The translations under genes and the position numbers were made by a program. The notes beneath the pieces were generated by a model. It saw nothing but the letters and a program-made list of their open reading frames with translations. It did no database searches and was not told the DNA's origin. Source: Shewanella amazonensis SB2B (GTDB lineage Bacteria > Pseudomonadota > Gammaproteobacteria > Enterobacterales > Shewanellaceae). From it: a stretch of 64,000 nucleotides of DNA. How positions within the stretch are numbered: position 1 is the stretch's first letter; every line of letters starts with the position of its first letter. The stretch lies in NCBI RefSeq assembly GCF_000015245.1, contig NC_008700.1, positions 1,308,001 to 1,372,000 of the forward strand, written 5' to 3'. Positions 57,201-64,000 of this stretch are shown here, one piece after another.

Positions 57201-58843
57201 ACTATTCCCAGTCGTGGCCATTCGGCCTTGGGAGGTTCGCCCTTGAGAGTGAAAGGCGCTGTCAGGGTTTCGAAGGTTTCTTCGGTGTTTGAAAGACGCT
57301 CACAAAGGGCCTTGAGATCATTGGAGAGCGCCTCGCGACTGGGCGCGGCAAATAGCAGTGGTACCTGGGTGGAACGCAGGCGATAGGGCGTGCGGCCATG
57401 GTCGCGCTGATACTCTTCCATCACCAGATGGAAGTTGGTGCCGCCAAAGCCAAAGGAGCTTACTGCGGCGCGGCGCGGCGTGCCATCGGGACGCGGCAGC
57501 CAGGGGCGCGTCTCGGTGGACAGATAAAAGGGCGAGGCTTCGATATTGAGCTTGGGATTGGGTTTGTTCACATTGATGGTGGGCGGTAACACCTTGTGAT
57601 GCAGCGCCAGAGCGGCCTTGATAAGCCCGGCGGTACCCGCCGTTGACTTGGTGTGACCCACCTGGGACTTGATGGACCCCAGGGCAATGTGCTGGGTTTC
57701 ATCGCTGCTTTCGCCCATCACCAGACTGAGGCCGGAAAACTCGGCCACATCCCCTGCGGCCGTGCCTGTGCCGTGAGCTTCCATCAGACCCAAAGTATGG
57801 GCAGGGAATCCGGCATCATCGTACGCGCGGCGCAGGGCCTTGGCCTGACCTTCGGGACGCGGGGCATAAATACTCTTGAACTTGCCGTCGCTGGAGGCGC
57901 CAACCCCTTTGATGACGGCGTAAATTTTATCGCCGTCGCGCTCGGCATCCTCGAGGCGCTTTAAGGCCACCATGCCAATACCTTCGCCAATCATCATGCC
58001 TTTGGAGTCGGCATCGAAGGGCTTGATTTGCTCGTCCACGGTGAAGGCCGGGGTCTTGGAGAAGCTCATGTACATGTAGGCGGAGTTATCAGTACAGGCG
58101 CCGCCGGTGAGCATCATGTCGGCGCGACCTTCGGTGAGCTCGGTAAGGGCCATGCGGATAGCCGCGAGGGAACCGGCGCAGGCGGCGTCGACCACGCAGT
58201 TCATACCACCCAGGTCAAAACGGTTGGCGATGCGTCCGGCAATCACGTTACCCAGGCTTCCCGGGAAGGAGTTCTCTTCCCAGTGGATGTATTGATCCTG
58301 AAATTTGCGAATGAGCATCTCGCTGTCGGCATCGCTGATGCCACTCTCGCGAAAGACTTTTTTCAGCACAGGATATTGCAGGCGGGCATTGAGGCTCTGG
58401 CTGATTTTTTGGCCGCCACCAATGCCTAAGGTGATACCGATTTTATCGCGGTCGTGGGCCGAGTTTTCGCTGACGCCCGCGTCTTCCAGTACTTCTTTTG
58501 CCACGATGAGTGACAGCAGCTGGGCGCTGTCGGTGAGCTCCAGAATATTGGGCGGCAGGCCAAACTCCATGGGGTTGAAGTCGACCTGTGGGATAAAGCC
58601 GCCGCGTTTACAGTAGCTCTTGTCCGGTGAGCGTTTATCGGCGTCAAAGTAGTCATCAATCTGCCAGCGATCGGCGGGAACCTCTGTAATGGCGTCGATT
58701 TTGTCGCAGATAAGATCCCAAAAGTCGTTCAGATAACGGCTGTTGGCAAAGAGACTCGCCATGCCGACGATGGCAATGGGGGTGTCCTTGAGACGCTTGT
58801 TAAGGCGCAGATCCTGCGCGTCCTGAGTCTTGGACTCGCTCAT
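51215..58843 (-). CDS. pfaA: PUFA synthase subunit PfaA (KS-MAT-5xACP-KR-DH)
   Basis: A 2542-residue megasynthase. Ketosynthase: Cys in DAACAGSLAA (about 218), His in EAHGTGTAAGD and QVGHTKSTAG. Malonyl transferase: GHSFGELSAL (about 698). Five tandem ACPs, each with the phosphopantetheine Ser in DLGIDSIKRVEIL, lie near 1221, 1320, 1421, 1524 and 1671, joined by Ala/Pro/Ser-rich linkers. Ketoreductase: TGGAKGVTLDC (about 1994) and SSAAGFYGNKGQSDYAMAN (about 2166). The C-terminal dehydratase-like fold has EDHQIGGNAVLP (about 2298). It makes the carbon chain with PfaB-D. It overlaps pfaR by four bases (ATGA). Confidence 0.97.
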   Translation of the reverse strand: MSESKTQDAQDLRLNKRLKDTPIAIVGMASLFANSRYLNDFWDLICDKIDAITEVPADRWQIDDYFDADKRSPDKSYCKRGGFIPQVDFNPMEFGLPPNILELTDSAQLLSLIVAKEVLEDAGVSENSAHDRDKIGITLGIGGGQKISQSLNARLQYPVLKKVFRESGISDADSEMLIRKFQDQYIHWEENSFPGSLGNVIAGRIANRFDLGGMNCVVDAACAGSLAAIRMALTELTEGRADMMLTGGACTDNSAYMYMSFSKTPAFTVDEQIKPFDADSKGMMIGEGIGMVALKRLEDAERDGDKIYAVIKGVGASSDGKFKSIYAPRPEGQAKALRRAYDDAGFPAHTLGLMEAHGTGTAAGDVAEFSGLSLVMGESSDETQHIALGSIKSQVGHTKSTAGTAGLIKAALALHHKVLPPTINVNKPNPKLNIEASPFYLSTETRPWLPRPDGTPRRAAVSSFGFGGTNFHLVMEEYQRDHGRTPYRLRSTQVPLLFAAPSREALSNDLKALCERLSNTEETFETLTAPFTLKGEPPKAEWPRLGIVAANAKALKACLEDAIEKLATSSDDWHTQDMSFRAQAMAKNTRVAALFAGQGSQYLGMGGELAMLYPEMRAEFIAADEVFHQRGYPGRHGTGELSSHVFPIPKFDSDARKQDEEALTNTRIAQSAIGVVSMGQFEILKAAGLTPDAVAGHSFGELSALRAAGVIDQASYYRLAFARGDAMASVPKGKDAGTMAAVILPDASHRSTLDTLLTQHESVVIANHNSPTQLVLAGPTDAVKQLVQALADKGIRAIALPVSGAFHTPLVGHAHAPFAKAIDKESFSDAHAVLYANASGDKRPTDGKSLKQSLKAQMLEQVQFESQIESLYRDGVRVFIEFGPKNTLSRLVDAILGERAKACLILSLDAQAVGSQGRADSKLKLAAVELATAGFAITNPDPYREQLSHKAMPKSPLTVKLSASNYLSPATAARMQASLKDGQISKQTQIVEKIVEKTQYVPKAAPAQPAPAVQTTAASEQTSPAPTAGAGTNVGTGTLEALFAAQQQLAALHQQFLTIPAQYGEGVQALMQKQLELASAGLPVPAATERALELFHQHQADTLKIHSDFMRAQVLGSEQMLSALSGQTLVSQAPQTAAAVVAAPVAAASQVMAAPVVKAPEAPVTAPVAAQVAAPMPAPAMVIPAAASVAALPIQDIMLQVVAAKTGYPTEMLDLSMDMEADLGIDSIKRVEILGTVQDELPTLPELDAATLAECRTLEDIVAYMHKVAGTSPVTAATSHSQAVPTPVSASADITAVMLKVVADKTGYPTEMLDLAMDMEADLGIDSIKRVEILGTVQDELPMLPELDAATLAECRTLEDIVAYMHSMTGAAVSQAPVSQTAAPASHQAAHSSSDITPVMLKVVADKTGYPAEMLDLAMDMEADLGIDSIKRVEILGTVQDELPTLPELDAATLAECRTLADIVAYMHSMTGAAVSQAAVSQVAAQGATQSTQNSSDITAVMLNVVADKTGYPAEMLELAMDMEADLGIDSIKRVEILGTVQDALPGLPEIDPSTLAECRTLGDIIACYGTDGAQDATDNGKAEAQQTEADADTGIEVEVDIAVSALAAAQDIVASESATASAFESDNATAAAAAATLPTPTPQQVLDTMLTVVAEKTGYPVEMLDLAMDMEADLGIDSIKRVEILGTVQERLPGLAEVDAATLAECRTLGQIVESFSLPNQYVGTDASTDTELAPHTGVALKKLQAADRLEAPSATGLFAAKGRVIILDDGHNAGVLAGRLDAKGHAVTVIRCDSLGHQSVLDASIDARTLSQGGDMDTEIQSLIKALEPVSAFIHLQPVMAADDGAADVKATARFSDEAFSQVSLAFLFAKHLAADFAAEGAHRRAFITAARMDGKLGLSGADVELNQAALFGLTKTLAQEWPHTHCRALDVAAQLDATSLADAVIDALYGADDLLEWGIAADGRFAALATDAQQISAKTALNSTDKILVTGGAKGVTLDCALALAARTHAHFILAGRSKALSLNEFPVWAKGVAATELKQAAIQELLAGGKRPTPKEVDALIAPLASALEIQQALQAFSDLGASAEYLSMDVSSAESIAKALGPIQAIAPVTGLIHGAGVLADKFIQDKTLDELKRVAGTKVDGLKGLLANLDGLKLVALFSSAAGFYGNKGQSDYAMANEILNKAAHRLAHAKPDCRVVAFDWGPWDGGMVTDSLKKMFQERGVYVIPRPLGAALFAEAVLGRAESQILVGSSMQGNADQAGANLKKPEGHSGITLGRTLYRPHLALLEDHQIGGNAVLPTVCALEWMQDAATRHFGGQWQPHDYRLLKGVVFDSDEKALTMQLNVTDAGLSALISCDGRPQYEARLQPPSPLSLPSEAMAADIRQSADKAVVTGKQLYQDGALFHGPALQMIGDVSWFDDGGLGCTVMLPAASVEPGQAAIIQQDALLQALLVWARLKYDAASLPASLTRAVQHLELSPGEQGQLRLWVKSHSSRQLCADVALYNAQGQLASAMEGVKVTISKSLNQAFLSAKGQEI

Positions 58844-59658
58844 TGGGCAACTCCTGTTGGCGCCGGGCGTTCCGGCGTCTTTTTGCGGGTCTTGGCGCCG
58901 CGGACATCGGGAAAGCGCGCCAGGAAGGTTTGATAATTGCGGGCGAGCAGCTTTTTAAGCTGGAATGGCCCCTGATTGAGCACATGGCTCATATAGCGGT
59001 CGGCCGCCTTGAAGTCGGCATCGGCCTCTGTGTCCGGATAAATATCGACATACACCCAGTCGTGGGCTGTGGCCATGCCAATGAGCACGGAATAGGAGCC
59101 GTCCTGTTCAATGGGCACATGCATGGCTTCCACTTGCACCACGGTTTGCTCGTCTTCTGCGGGCAGTGCCAGGGTTTGGGCCAGGGTATGACTGTTCAGA
59201 GCATAGTTTTCAGTGCCGCTGTCACGAAACACGGGTAACAGGGCAAAGTGTTTATCTGGCAGGGCATCAACCGGGGTGATATCACCCAGGCGTGAGACGC
59301 CGTGGCGCTTGAGACAACGGGCAAGACCGGAGCGGGATACCCCGTGGTTGATATGTTGCTGGGTGACTTCGAGCAGCTTATCCAGTGTGAGCTTGAGTTG
59401 GTATCTAAGCCCCACGACCACGTATTCCTGCACCGGGGTCAGGGTGGTGTTGAGGTGGTGAGGCAGATTGGAGCTGTCGGCCACAGTGGCGCGATTTTTC
59501 CACTTGCGCACCGTGGCCGGGGTGATATTGAGCAAACGTGCAAGTTCCGCCACTGGCAGCGGCGACTCCTGGATAAAACGGCGCATCTCCACCGTGGTGG
59601 TGGCATTGCGGTGTCTGGCGCCGGTTTTTGGGGAAGGCGCTGATTTATCCGCACTCAT
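58840..59658 (-). CDS. pfaR: PfaR, putative transcriptional regulator of the pfa operon
   Basis: A 272-residue protein at the regulator position of Shewanella pfa loci. The N-terminal helix-turn-helix is clear: LPVAELARLLNITPATVRKWKNR (about 33-55, quoted in part). A second DNA-binding-like region follows (SRSGLARCLKRHGVSRLGD) and then a beta-rich domain (VVQVEAMHVPI, SYSVLIGMATAHDWVYVDIYPD). The order resembles IS481/IS3-type transposases with a helix-turn-helix and an integrase core, but the catalytic DDE residues are not visible, so it is probably a domesticated transposase acting as activator. It is translationally coupled to pfaA. The C-terminal end is very basic. Confidence 0.85.
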   Translation of the reverse strand: MSADKSAPSPKTGARHRNATTTVEMRRFIQESPLPVAELARLLNITPATVRKWKNRATVADSSNLPHHLNTTLTPVQEYVVVGLRYQLKLTLDKLLEVTQQHINHGVSRSGLARCLKRHGVSRLGDITPVDALPDKHFALLPVFRDSGTENYALNSHTLAQTLALPAEDEQTVVQVEAMHVPIEQDGSYSVLIGMATAHDWVYVDIYPDTEADADFKAADRYMSHVLNQGPFQLKKLLARNYQTFLARFPDVRGAKTRKKTPERPAPTGVAQ

Positions 59659-59729
59659 GCGGCTGTGGTTCCCATCGTGTTATTGACTGTCCTTTGATGG
59701 TGTTTATCTGCCTGCTGACGGTAACGCGG

Positions 59730-59751
59730 GATTGTCACTTAGCGCACAATC
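59730..59751. promoter_or_regulatory. Inverted repeat upstream of pfaR
   Basis: GATTGT at 59730-59735 pairs with ACAATC at 59746-59751, spacer ten bases, 72 bases before the pfaR start. The 356-base gap (59659-60014) should hold the pfa promoter; this is the only palindrome I see there. A binding site for PfaR or another regulator is an inference. Confidence 0.35.
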
Positions 59752-60014
59752 AGCCGGAACCAGATGCCATTCATGGGGCGATAGGTTCGTTGGATGATTG
59801 GCATAAACCCTGTCCACGCAGCCGGTGCAAATCAATGGTGATGCAGATTACCTGAGGACGGGGAAAGATACAATCAGGCGGGACTCATTGTGAGGGCATA
59901 AGTCGAATTGTTTCTAATTGTTCCGCATGTTGAATTTGTGTTTTATGTATGTTGCTATTGGCGTTCGCGTCGGTCCTTATTCGATGCAAAATTCACATTC
60001 TAGGGAGAGAGATT

Positions 60015-60308
60015 ATGTTTTTACAAAAACGGAATGCATTTGTTGCAGGGCTTTTACTGGCAACTGCCACCTTGGTCGGCTGCGCCAGCTCAGACAGCAA
60101 TCTGACTGACGAAGAACGCCAACTGGCAGAACAGCGCAAAGAAGCGCTGGGCAAGGCTGGATACAGATGCGATACCGTTAAAGTGACGGGCTCCAATTTG
60201 CCATCCAAGCGTTGTACTACCCGTAAACAACGCGAACAAGAGAAAGACAATGCTCAATCTTATGTCGATGAAGTGATCCGCGGTACGGTTCCTGAAGAGA
60301 CAAAATAG
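60015..60308 (+). CDS. Small lipoprotein, function unknown
   Basis: A 97-residue lipoprotein. Signal peptide MFLQKRNAFVAGLLLATATL ends with lipobox LVGC, and Ala after Cys favours the outer membrane. The rest is charged (DEERQLAEQRKEALGKAGYRCDTVKV, with two more cysteines and TRKQREQEKDN), likely helical. A similar small entry is common in Shewanella. Ribosome site AGGGAGAGA precedes ATG at 60015; the longer frame from 59949 lacks one. Confidence 0.8.
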   Translation: MFLQKRNAFVAGLLLATATLVGCASSDSNLTDEERQLAEQRKEALGKAGYRCDTVKVTGSNLPSKRCTTRKQREQEKDNAQSYVDEVIRGTVPEETK

Positions 60309-60422
60309 TCCTTTAACTTCCCGCCCGGCTGGTTGGTCTTGTGACCTCAGTCAAATCCTGTGTTCATTCTCAGAACTATACTGCTTTTGTAGCCAAGTAG
60401 AATGTGACACAAGGAGGCCGTT

Positions 60423-62471
60423 ATGGCTGAGTACCAGACCGCGAGGATCCGCAACTTTGCCTTGCTTGGGCATACCGGAGCGGGTAAGTCCTCGCTGCTT
60501 GAGGCACTGCTTTATGGTGCCAGGGTAATAAACCAGCGGGGCAGGGTGGATAAGGGCACAAATCATGCCGATTTCACTGCCCAGGAAAAAGCCCACCAAC
60601 ATAGTCTCGAACCATCCTTCCTCAATCTAGATTTCGACGAACACCACATCAACCTTATTGATACCCCCGGATTACCCGACTTTTTCGGACGCGCGCTCTT
60701 ACCTTTGCCAGCGGTAGAATCTGTACTCTTGGTGGTGAATGCCGCCACAGGGATAGAGCCGGTTACTGCCCGAGCGTTTGAAGCTGCCCGGGCACAGGGC
60801 AAAGTGGTGTGTATTTGTGTGAACCACATCGATGGGCATTTGGATAAGCTGCCCGCCATTATTGAAGAGCTGCAAACCACCTTCGGCCCCCGCTGTCTGC
60901 CGGTTAATCTGCCGTCTGCCGATGGAAACGATGTGGTTGACTGCTATTTGCACTGCGAAGATACCCGCCCCACGCTTTTTTCCCAGGCCGCCTCGGCGCG
61001 GGATGAGCTGGTGGACACAGTGCTGGAAGAAGATGAAGCCCTGATGACCCTGTATTTGGAGCAGGGTGAAATGCTCAGTGCCGAGCAGCTCCATGAGCCT
61101 TTGGAAACGGCACTCAGAATGGGGCATCTGGTGCCTATTTGCTTTACCAGTGCAGAGCTTGATATCGGCATCGCCTCCTTGCTTGAAATCATGGTTAAGC
61201 TGATGCCCAGTCCGCTGGAGGCCAATCCGCCGCAGTTTATCAAAGGTTTCGGTGACAAGGCCGTGCCGGTTGATGTGACCCAAAGCCCGGATGACCATGT
61301 GCTGGCACAGGTGTTCAGGGTGGGCATAGACCCCTATTTTGGTCGGGTGGCTGTGTTCCGTTTGTATCAGGGCACGCTGGAAGCGGGTATGCGGCTTTTT
61401 ATTGGTGCCGACCGCAAGCCAGTGAAAGTGGCCCACCTTATCAAGCTTCAGGGCGCCGAAACCACGGAGGTAGAAAAGGCCATTCCCGGCGATATCTGCG
61501 CGCTTTGCAAAATTGATGAGCTGGAAGTGGGTTCGGTTTTGCACGACAGCCACGATGAAGACGAGTTCCATCTGCGGGAGCTGAAAATGCCCCAGCCGAT
61601 TTTTGGTTTGGCGGTATCGCCCAAACGCCGTGGCGATGAGCAGAAAATTGCCGAGGTGCTGGCCAAACTGATAGCCGAAGATCCCAGCCTAGCGGTGTCG
61701 CAAAATGATGCGGAAGGCCAGACAGTGCTGAGCGGTCTTGGGGATCTGCATTTGCAGATTGCACTGGAAAAGGCCCAGAGCGTGTTCAGGGTGGATATGG
61801 AAACCTGCAAGCCAGCGGTGGCTTATCGGGAAACCGTGTGTAAGGCAGCAACGGCCCGTTATCGTCACAAGAAGCAGTCCGGTGGCGCCGGGCAATTTGG
61901 CGAAGTGGAGCTGACCGTTGAGCCTTTACCAAGGGGACAAGGATTTGAATTTGTCTCCAAAGTAGTTGGCGGCGCCGTGCCCACCCAGTTTATTCCTGCG
62001 GTGGAAAAAGGTGTGCGTGAAGCGCTCAAGGTTGGGCGACTTGGCGGTTATCCGGTGGAAGATGTGCGCGTTACCGTGCTCGATGGTAAGCACCACAGCG
62101 TTGACTCCAAGGAGATTGCCTTTGTGATGGCCGGTAAAAAAGCCTTCTATGAAGCCTTTTTGCAGGCAAACCCGGTGATTTTGGAGCCGCTGGTGTCGAT
62201 GGAGATTCTGGTGAGTGCCGAGGATGTGGGTGATATAACCGGGCATCTCAGTTCCAGCCGCGCCATGGTTTGCGGTACCGAAGCCCGACGTGATGGCAAG
62301 GTAAAGGTATTGGCCGAAGCGCCGCTGTCCACCGTGGATGACTACGCGACCCGGCTTAAGTCCATGACTTCGGGCGAAGGTGAATTCACCTTAAGCTTTG
62401 CCCGCTATGAGGTTGTTCCCCCAGCGGTGCAGCAAAGCCTGCTGCGTACCATAGAGGATAAAGACGACTAA
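60423..62471 (+). CDS. EF-G-like translation GTPase family protein
   Basis: A 682-residue paralogue of elongation factor G. The GTPase domain has G1 GHTGAGKSS (16-24), G3 DTPGLPDFF and G4 as NHID rather than NKxD. Domains II to V follow, with QSGGAGQFGEVELTVEP (domain IV) and the EF-G C-terminal GDITGHLSSSRAMVCG. It lacks the long G2-G3 insertion typical of canonical EF-G and belongs to the FusA2-like group. Its role in translation or recycling is not settled. Strong ribosome site AAGGAGG. The gene stands between the pfa operon and pfaE. Confidence 0.9.
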   Translation: MAEYQTARIRNFALLGHTGAGKSSLLEALLYGARVINQRGRVDKGTNHADFTAQEKAHQHSLEPSFLNLDFDEHHINLIDTPGLPDFFGRALLPLPAVESVLLVVNAATGIEPVTARAFEAARAQGKVVCICVNHIDGHLDKLPAIIEELQTTFGPRCLPVNLPSADGNDVVDCYLHCEDTRPTLFSQAASARDELVDTVLEEDEALMTLYLEQGEMLSAEQLHEPLETALRMGHLVPICFTSAELDIGIASLLEIMVKLMPSPLEANPPQFIKGFGDKAVPVDVTQSPDDHVLAQVFRVGIDPYFGRVAVFRLYQGTLEAGMRLFIGADRKPVKVAHLIKLQGAETTEVEKAIPGDICALCKIDELEVGSVLHDSHDEDEFHLRELKMPQPIFGLAVSPKRRGDEQKIAEVLAKLIAEDPSLAVSQNDAEGQTVLSGLGDLHLQIALEKAQSVFRVDMETCKPAVAYRETVCKAATARYRHKKQSGGAGQFGEVELTVEPLPRGQGFEFVSKVVGGAVPTQFIPAVEKGVREALKVGRLGGYPVEDVRVTVLDGKHHSVDSKEIAFVMAGKKAFYEAFLQANPVILEPLVSMEILVSAEDVGDITGHLSSSRAMVCGTEARRDGKVKVLAEAPLSTVDDYATRLKSMTSGEGEFTLSFARYEVVPPAVQQSLLRTIEDKDD

Positions 62472-62518
62472 ATGTAACCTGTTTGCCAGCAGTTTACAGA
62501 CATCTCTCCCAAACCTTT

Positions 62519-62556
62519 GCGGCGCTTTGTGGACCTCCCCCGGCGCCGCTTTTTTA
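62519..62556 (+). terminator. Rho-independent terminator after the EF-G-like gene
   Basis: Stem GCGGCGC / GCGCCGC with a 17-base loop, followed by TTTTTT. Confidence 0.75.
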
Positions 62557-62732
62557 TGTCTTCGGTTTGCGTACCAGAAATGGGGCAGGACATCCCGAGT
62601 GACGAGAGATGGCGGGCATCTGTATCGGCAATAGGGCGCTCGATACAGGCGATAAGGCTCCGAAACCCGGGCCGTGTCGGTTATACTCTGTCAGCCGTTT
62701 TATGCCTTTTTTATCAGCCACGCGAGTAGCCA

Positions 62733-63587
62733 ATGCCCCATTCGATCACCGACCGCGGTTTAACCCTGACCTTGACCCTGGTGACATTGCCCGGGCTCAA
62801 GGATGTGGGAGAGGAGATGGAGCAGTTGGCGCATCGCTGCAGTCACTGGCTCAGCGATGATGAGCTGGCCCGCATTGGCAGAGCGACCTTACCCGGTCTG
62901 TCACTGCGACAACGCTTGGTTAGACTGTGTCTCAGAGCGGAGCTTGCACGCCAGACGCAGATGACTCCCGATGCGTTTCGTTTCGATTACGGCCCTCAGG
63001 GCAAGCCGGAATTGCGACGGCAACAAGGCGGCCCCTTTGCCTTTAACCTCAGCCATAGCGGTGACAGGCTGCTGCTGGCGGTGATTAGTGGGCATGACGA
63101 CAGATGCGAATATAACAACGACTTGTATCTTGGTGTGGATATAGAGCGTAAACGCACCAACACCGATATCAACGCCATTTACCGCCACTATTTCTCGGCC
63201 CCGGAACAGGCTTATCTGGTGTCACTGGATAACGCCCAAAAGCGAGACGCCTTTTTTGATTTGTGGGCGTTAAAGGAGTCGTATATCAAGGCAACGGGCA
63301 GGGGGCTGGCCGAGGGGTTGCACAGCTTTGCCTTCGACCTTGAACAGGCCACTGCTTGTGATAAAGAGGGTTTTAAGCAGTTCTATCAGGGGCTTGAACC
63401 AGCAATGCTCTCGCAGCATCAGGGGGATATTCGCTGGCAATCCTGGCTGGGGCATATAGACAGTGACTATCGCGTGGCCGTTACCCTGGGAGCCTGTGGT
63501 GAAGTTGGCGCAGAACCGACGCTGACGCTGACACAGCACTCATTGCACAGTTTGCTGAGCGAGTTCAATTCTCACATTCCGCTTTAA
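62733..63587 (+). CDS. pfaE: 4'-phosphopantetheinyl transferase PfaE
   Basis: A 284-residue Sfp-type phosphopantetheinyl transferase. It moves the phosphopantetheine arm from CoA to the five ACP Ser residues of PfaA. The family motifs are all present: FNLSHSGDRLLLAV (about 106), LGVDIERKR (about 135, metal Asp and Glu) and FDLWALKESYIKATGRGL (about 177). Length and motifs fit the pfaE of other Shewanella EPA clusters. It is near but not in the pfa operon: two genes away and on the opposite strand. Ribosome site is weak (GAGTAG). Its last codons and stop are part of a 19-base repeat. Confidence 0.93.
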   Translation: MPHSITDRGLTLTLTLVTLPGLKDVGEEMEQLAHRCSHWLSDDELARIGRATLPGLSLRQRLVRLCLRAELARQTQMTPDAFRFDYGPQGKPELRRQQGGPFAFNLSHSGDRLLLAVISGHDDRCEYNNDLYLGVDIERKRTNTDINAIYRHYFSAPEQAYLVSLDNAQKRDAFFDLWALKESYIKATGRGLAEGLHSFAFDLEQATACDKEGFKQFYQGLEPAMLSQHQGDIRWQSWLGHIDSDYRVAVTLGACGEVGAEPTLTLTQHSLHSLLSEFNSHIPL

Positions 63588-63636
63588 CGCTCAAGCTGTG
63601 CTTTAACGCTCAAGTCGTTGCTTCAATCTTCAATCG
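63581..63636 (+). repeat. 19-20-base tandem repeat spanning the pfaE stop
   Basis: GCTTTAACGCTCAAGCTGT at 63581, GCTTTAACGCTCAAGTCGTT at 63600 and a diverged GCTTCAATCTTCAATCG at 63620. The first copy contains the TAA stop. Confidence 0.8.
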
Positions 63637-63644
63637 TTTCCCAA

Positions 63645-63674
63645 AAATAAAGCAGCCAGATGGCTGCTTTATTT
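63645..63674. terminator. Bidirectional rho-independent terminator
   Basis: Stem AAATAAAGCAGCC / GGCTGCTTTATTT with loop AGAT. It separates convergent pfaE and queF. Confidence 0.85.
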
Positions 63675-63696
63675 GTTGCCTTAAAGCGTACGGGCC

Positions 63697-64000
63697 TTAT
63701 TGGCGTGCCAGACGATTGTTTTCCGGCAGGTGCTCAAAGTCACTGCGAAACGGATTGATATCCAAGCCACCGCGGCGGGTGTAGCGAGCGAACACCGTCA
63801 GCTTGCTGCAACCACAATAGTGTTTGAGATCGGTAAAGATACGCTCAACACATTGTTCGTGGAACTCGTTATGCTGGCGGAACGAGATGAGATAACGCAG
63901 CAGCTTCTCGCGGTCTATCTTGGGACCCTGGTAACGGATCATCACACTGCCCCAATCCGGTTGCGAGGTGATAAGACAGTTTGACTTGAGCAGGTTGGAG
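63697..64000 (-). CDS. queF: QueF, C-terminal part (gene runs off the window end)
   Basis: The last about 100 residues of NADPH-dependent 7-cyano-7-deazaguanine reductase, which makes preQ1 for queuosine in tRNA. The stretch [17 protein letters not shown], then [21 protein letters not shown] and [16 protein letters not shown] is nearly the same as in the long, two-domain E. coli QueF (YqcD), which I recognise from memory. The catalytic Cys region lies outside the window. Stop is at 63697. Confidence 0.93.
   Translation of the reverse strand, partial: SNLLKSNCLITSQPDWGSVMIRYQGPKIDREKLLRYLISFRQHNEFHEQCVERIFTDLKHYCGCSKLTVFARYTRRGGLDINPFRSDFEHLPENNRLARQ

Overview
The window looks like chromosomal DNA of a marine gammaproteobacterium, most likely a GC-rich Shewanella (S. 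amazonensis-like; the genus is inferred from gene content and protein style, not from a search). The main reason is a complete polyunsaturated fatty acid (PUFA, EPA-type) synthase locus, pfaR-pfaA-pfaB-pfaC-pfaD on the minus strand (41680-59658), with its phosphopantetheinyl transferase pfaE nearby on the plus strand (62733-63587). Further support comes from a GlyGly-CTERM surface protein, 7TM-GGDEF signalling, a two-component propeller kinase and gammaproteobacterial-type MgtE, YjdM/PhnA and QueF. No rRNA or tRNA gene was seen.

Layout. 1-18600 is ordinary housekeeping and accessory DNA: a partial glutathione peroxidase, mgtE with an overlapping acetyltransferase, two EamA transporters, a GGDEF protein, an RNA m5C methyltransferase, two glutathione S-transferases divergent from a TetR regulator with two matching operators, phnA, an aspartoacylase-like hydrolase, an FAH-family enzyme, several lipoproteins and an M28 peptidase. 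18641-27187 is one giant gene for a 2848-residue secreted protein with 24 consecutive 35-residue thrombospondin-3-type calcium-binding units. 27418-33140 is a three-gene signalling operon: propeller sensor kinase, OmpR-type regulator, second kinase. 33377-38348 holds small metabolic genes, a GH97 glycosidase and several short tandem repeat arrays.

38689-41513 is the most island-like segment. An AT-rich gene for an OLD-family ATPase/TOPRIM nuclease and a small two-helix membrane protein sit between two inverted copies of a roughly 210-base element. The element carries three hairpins, and two of them show compensatory base changes between the copies. This is the best candidate for an undescribed mobile or defence unit.

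In the pfa locus the genes pfaR, pfaA, pfaB and pfaC overlap by four bases each, and pfaD follows after 84 bases. PfaA supplies ketosynthase, malonyl transferase, five tandem ACPs, ketoreductase and a C-terminal dehydratase-like domain. PfaB is an acyltransferase. PfaC has a ketosynthase, a chain-length factor and two FabA-like dehydratases, and PfaD is the enoyl reductase. PfaE would arm the ACPs. PfaR looks like a regulator derived from a transposase.

A recurring theme is short, locus-specific imperfect tandem repeats at or just after stop codons (27321, 33311, 34879, 37805, 63581). Others lie in intergenic DNA (37100, 37398) and inside genes (the giant protein, the lipocalin-like protein, PfaC).
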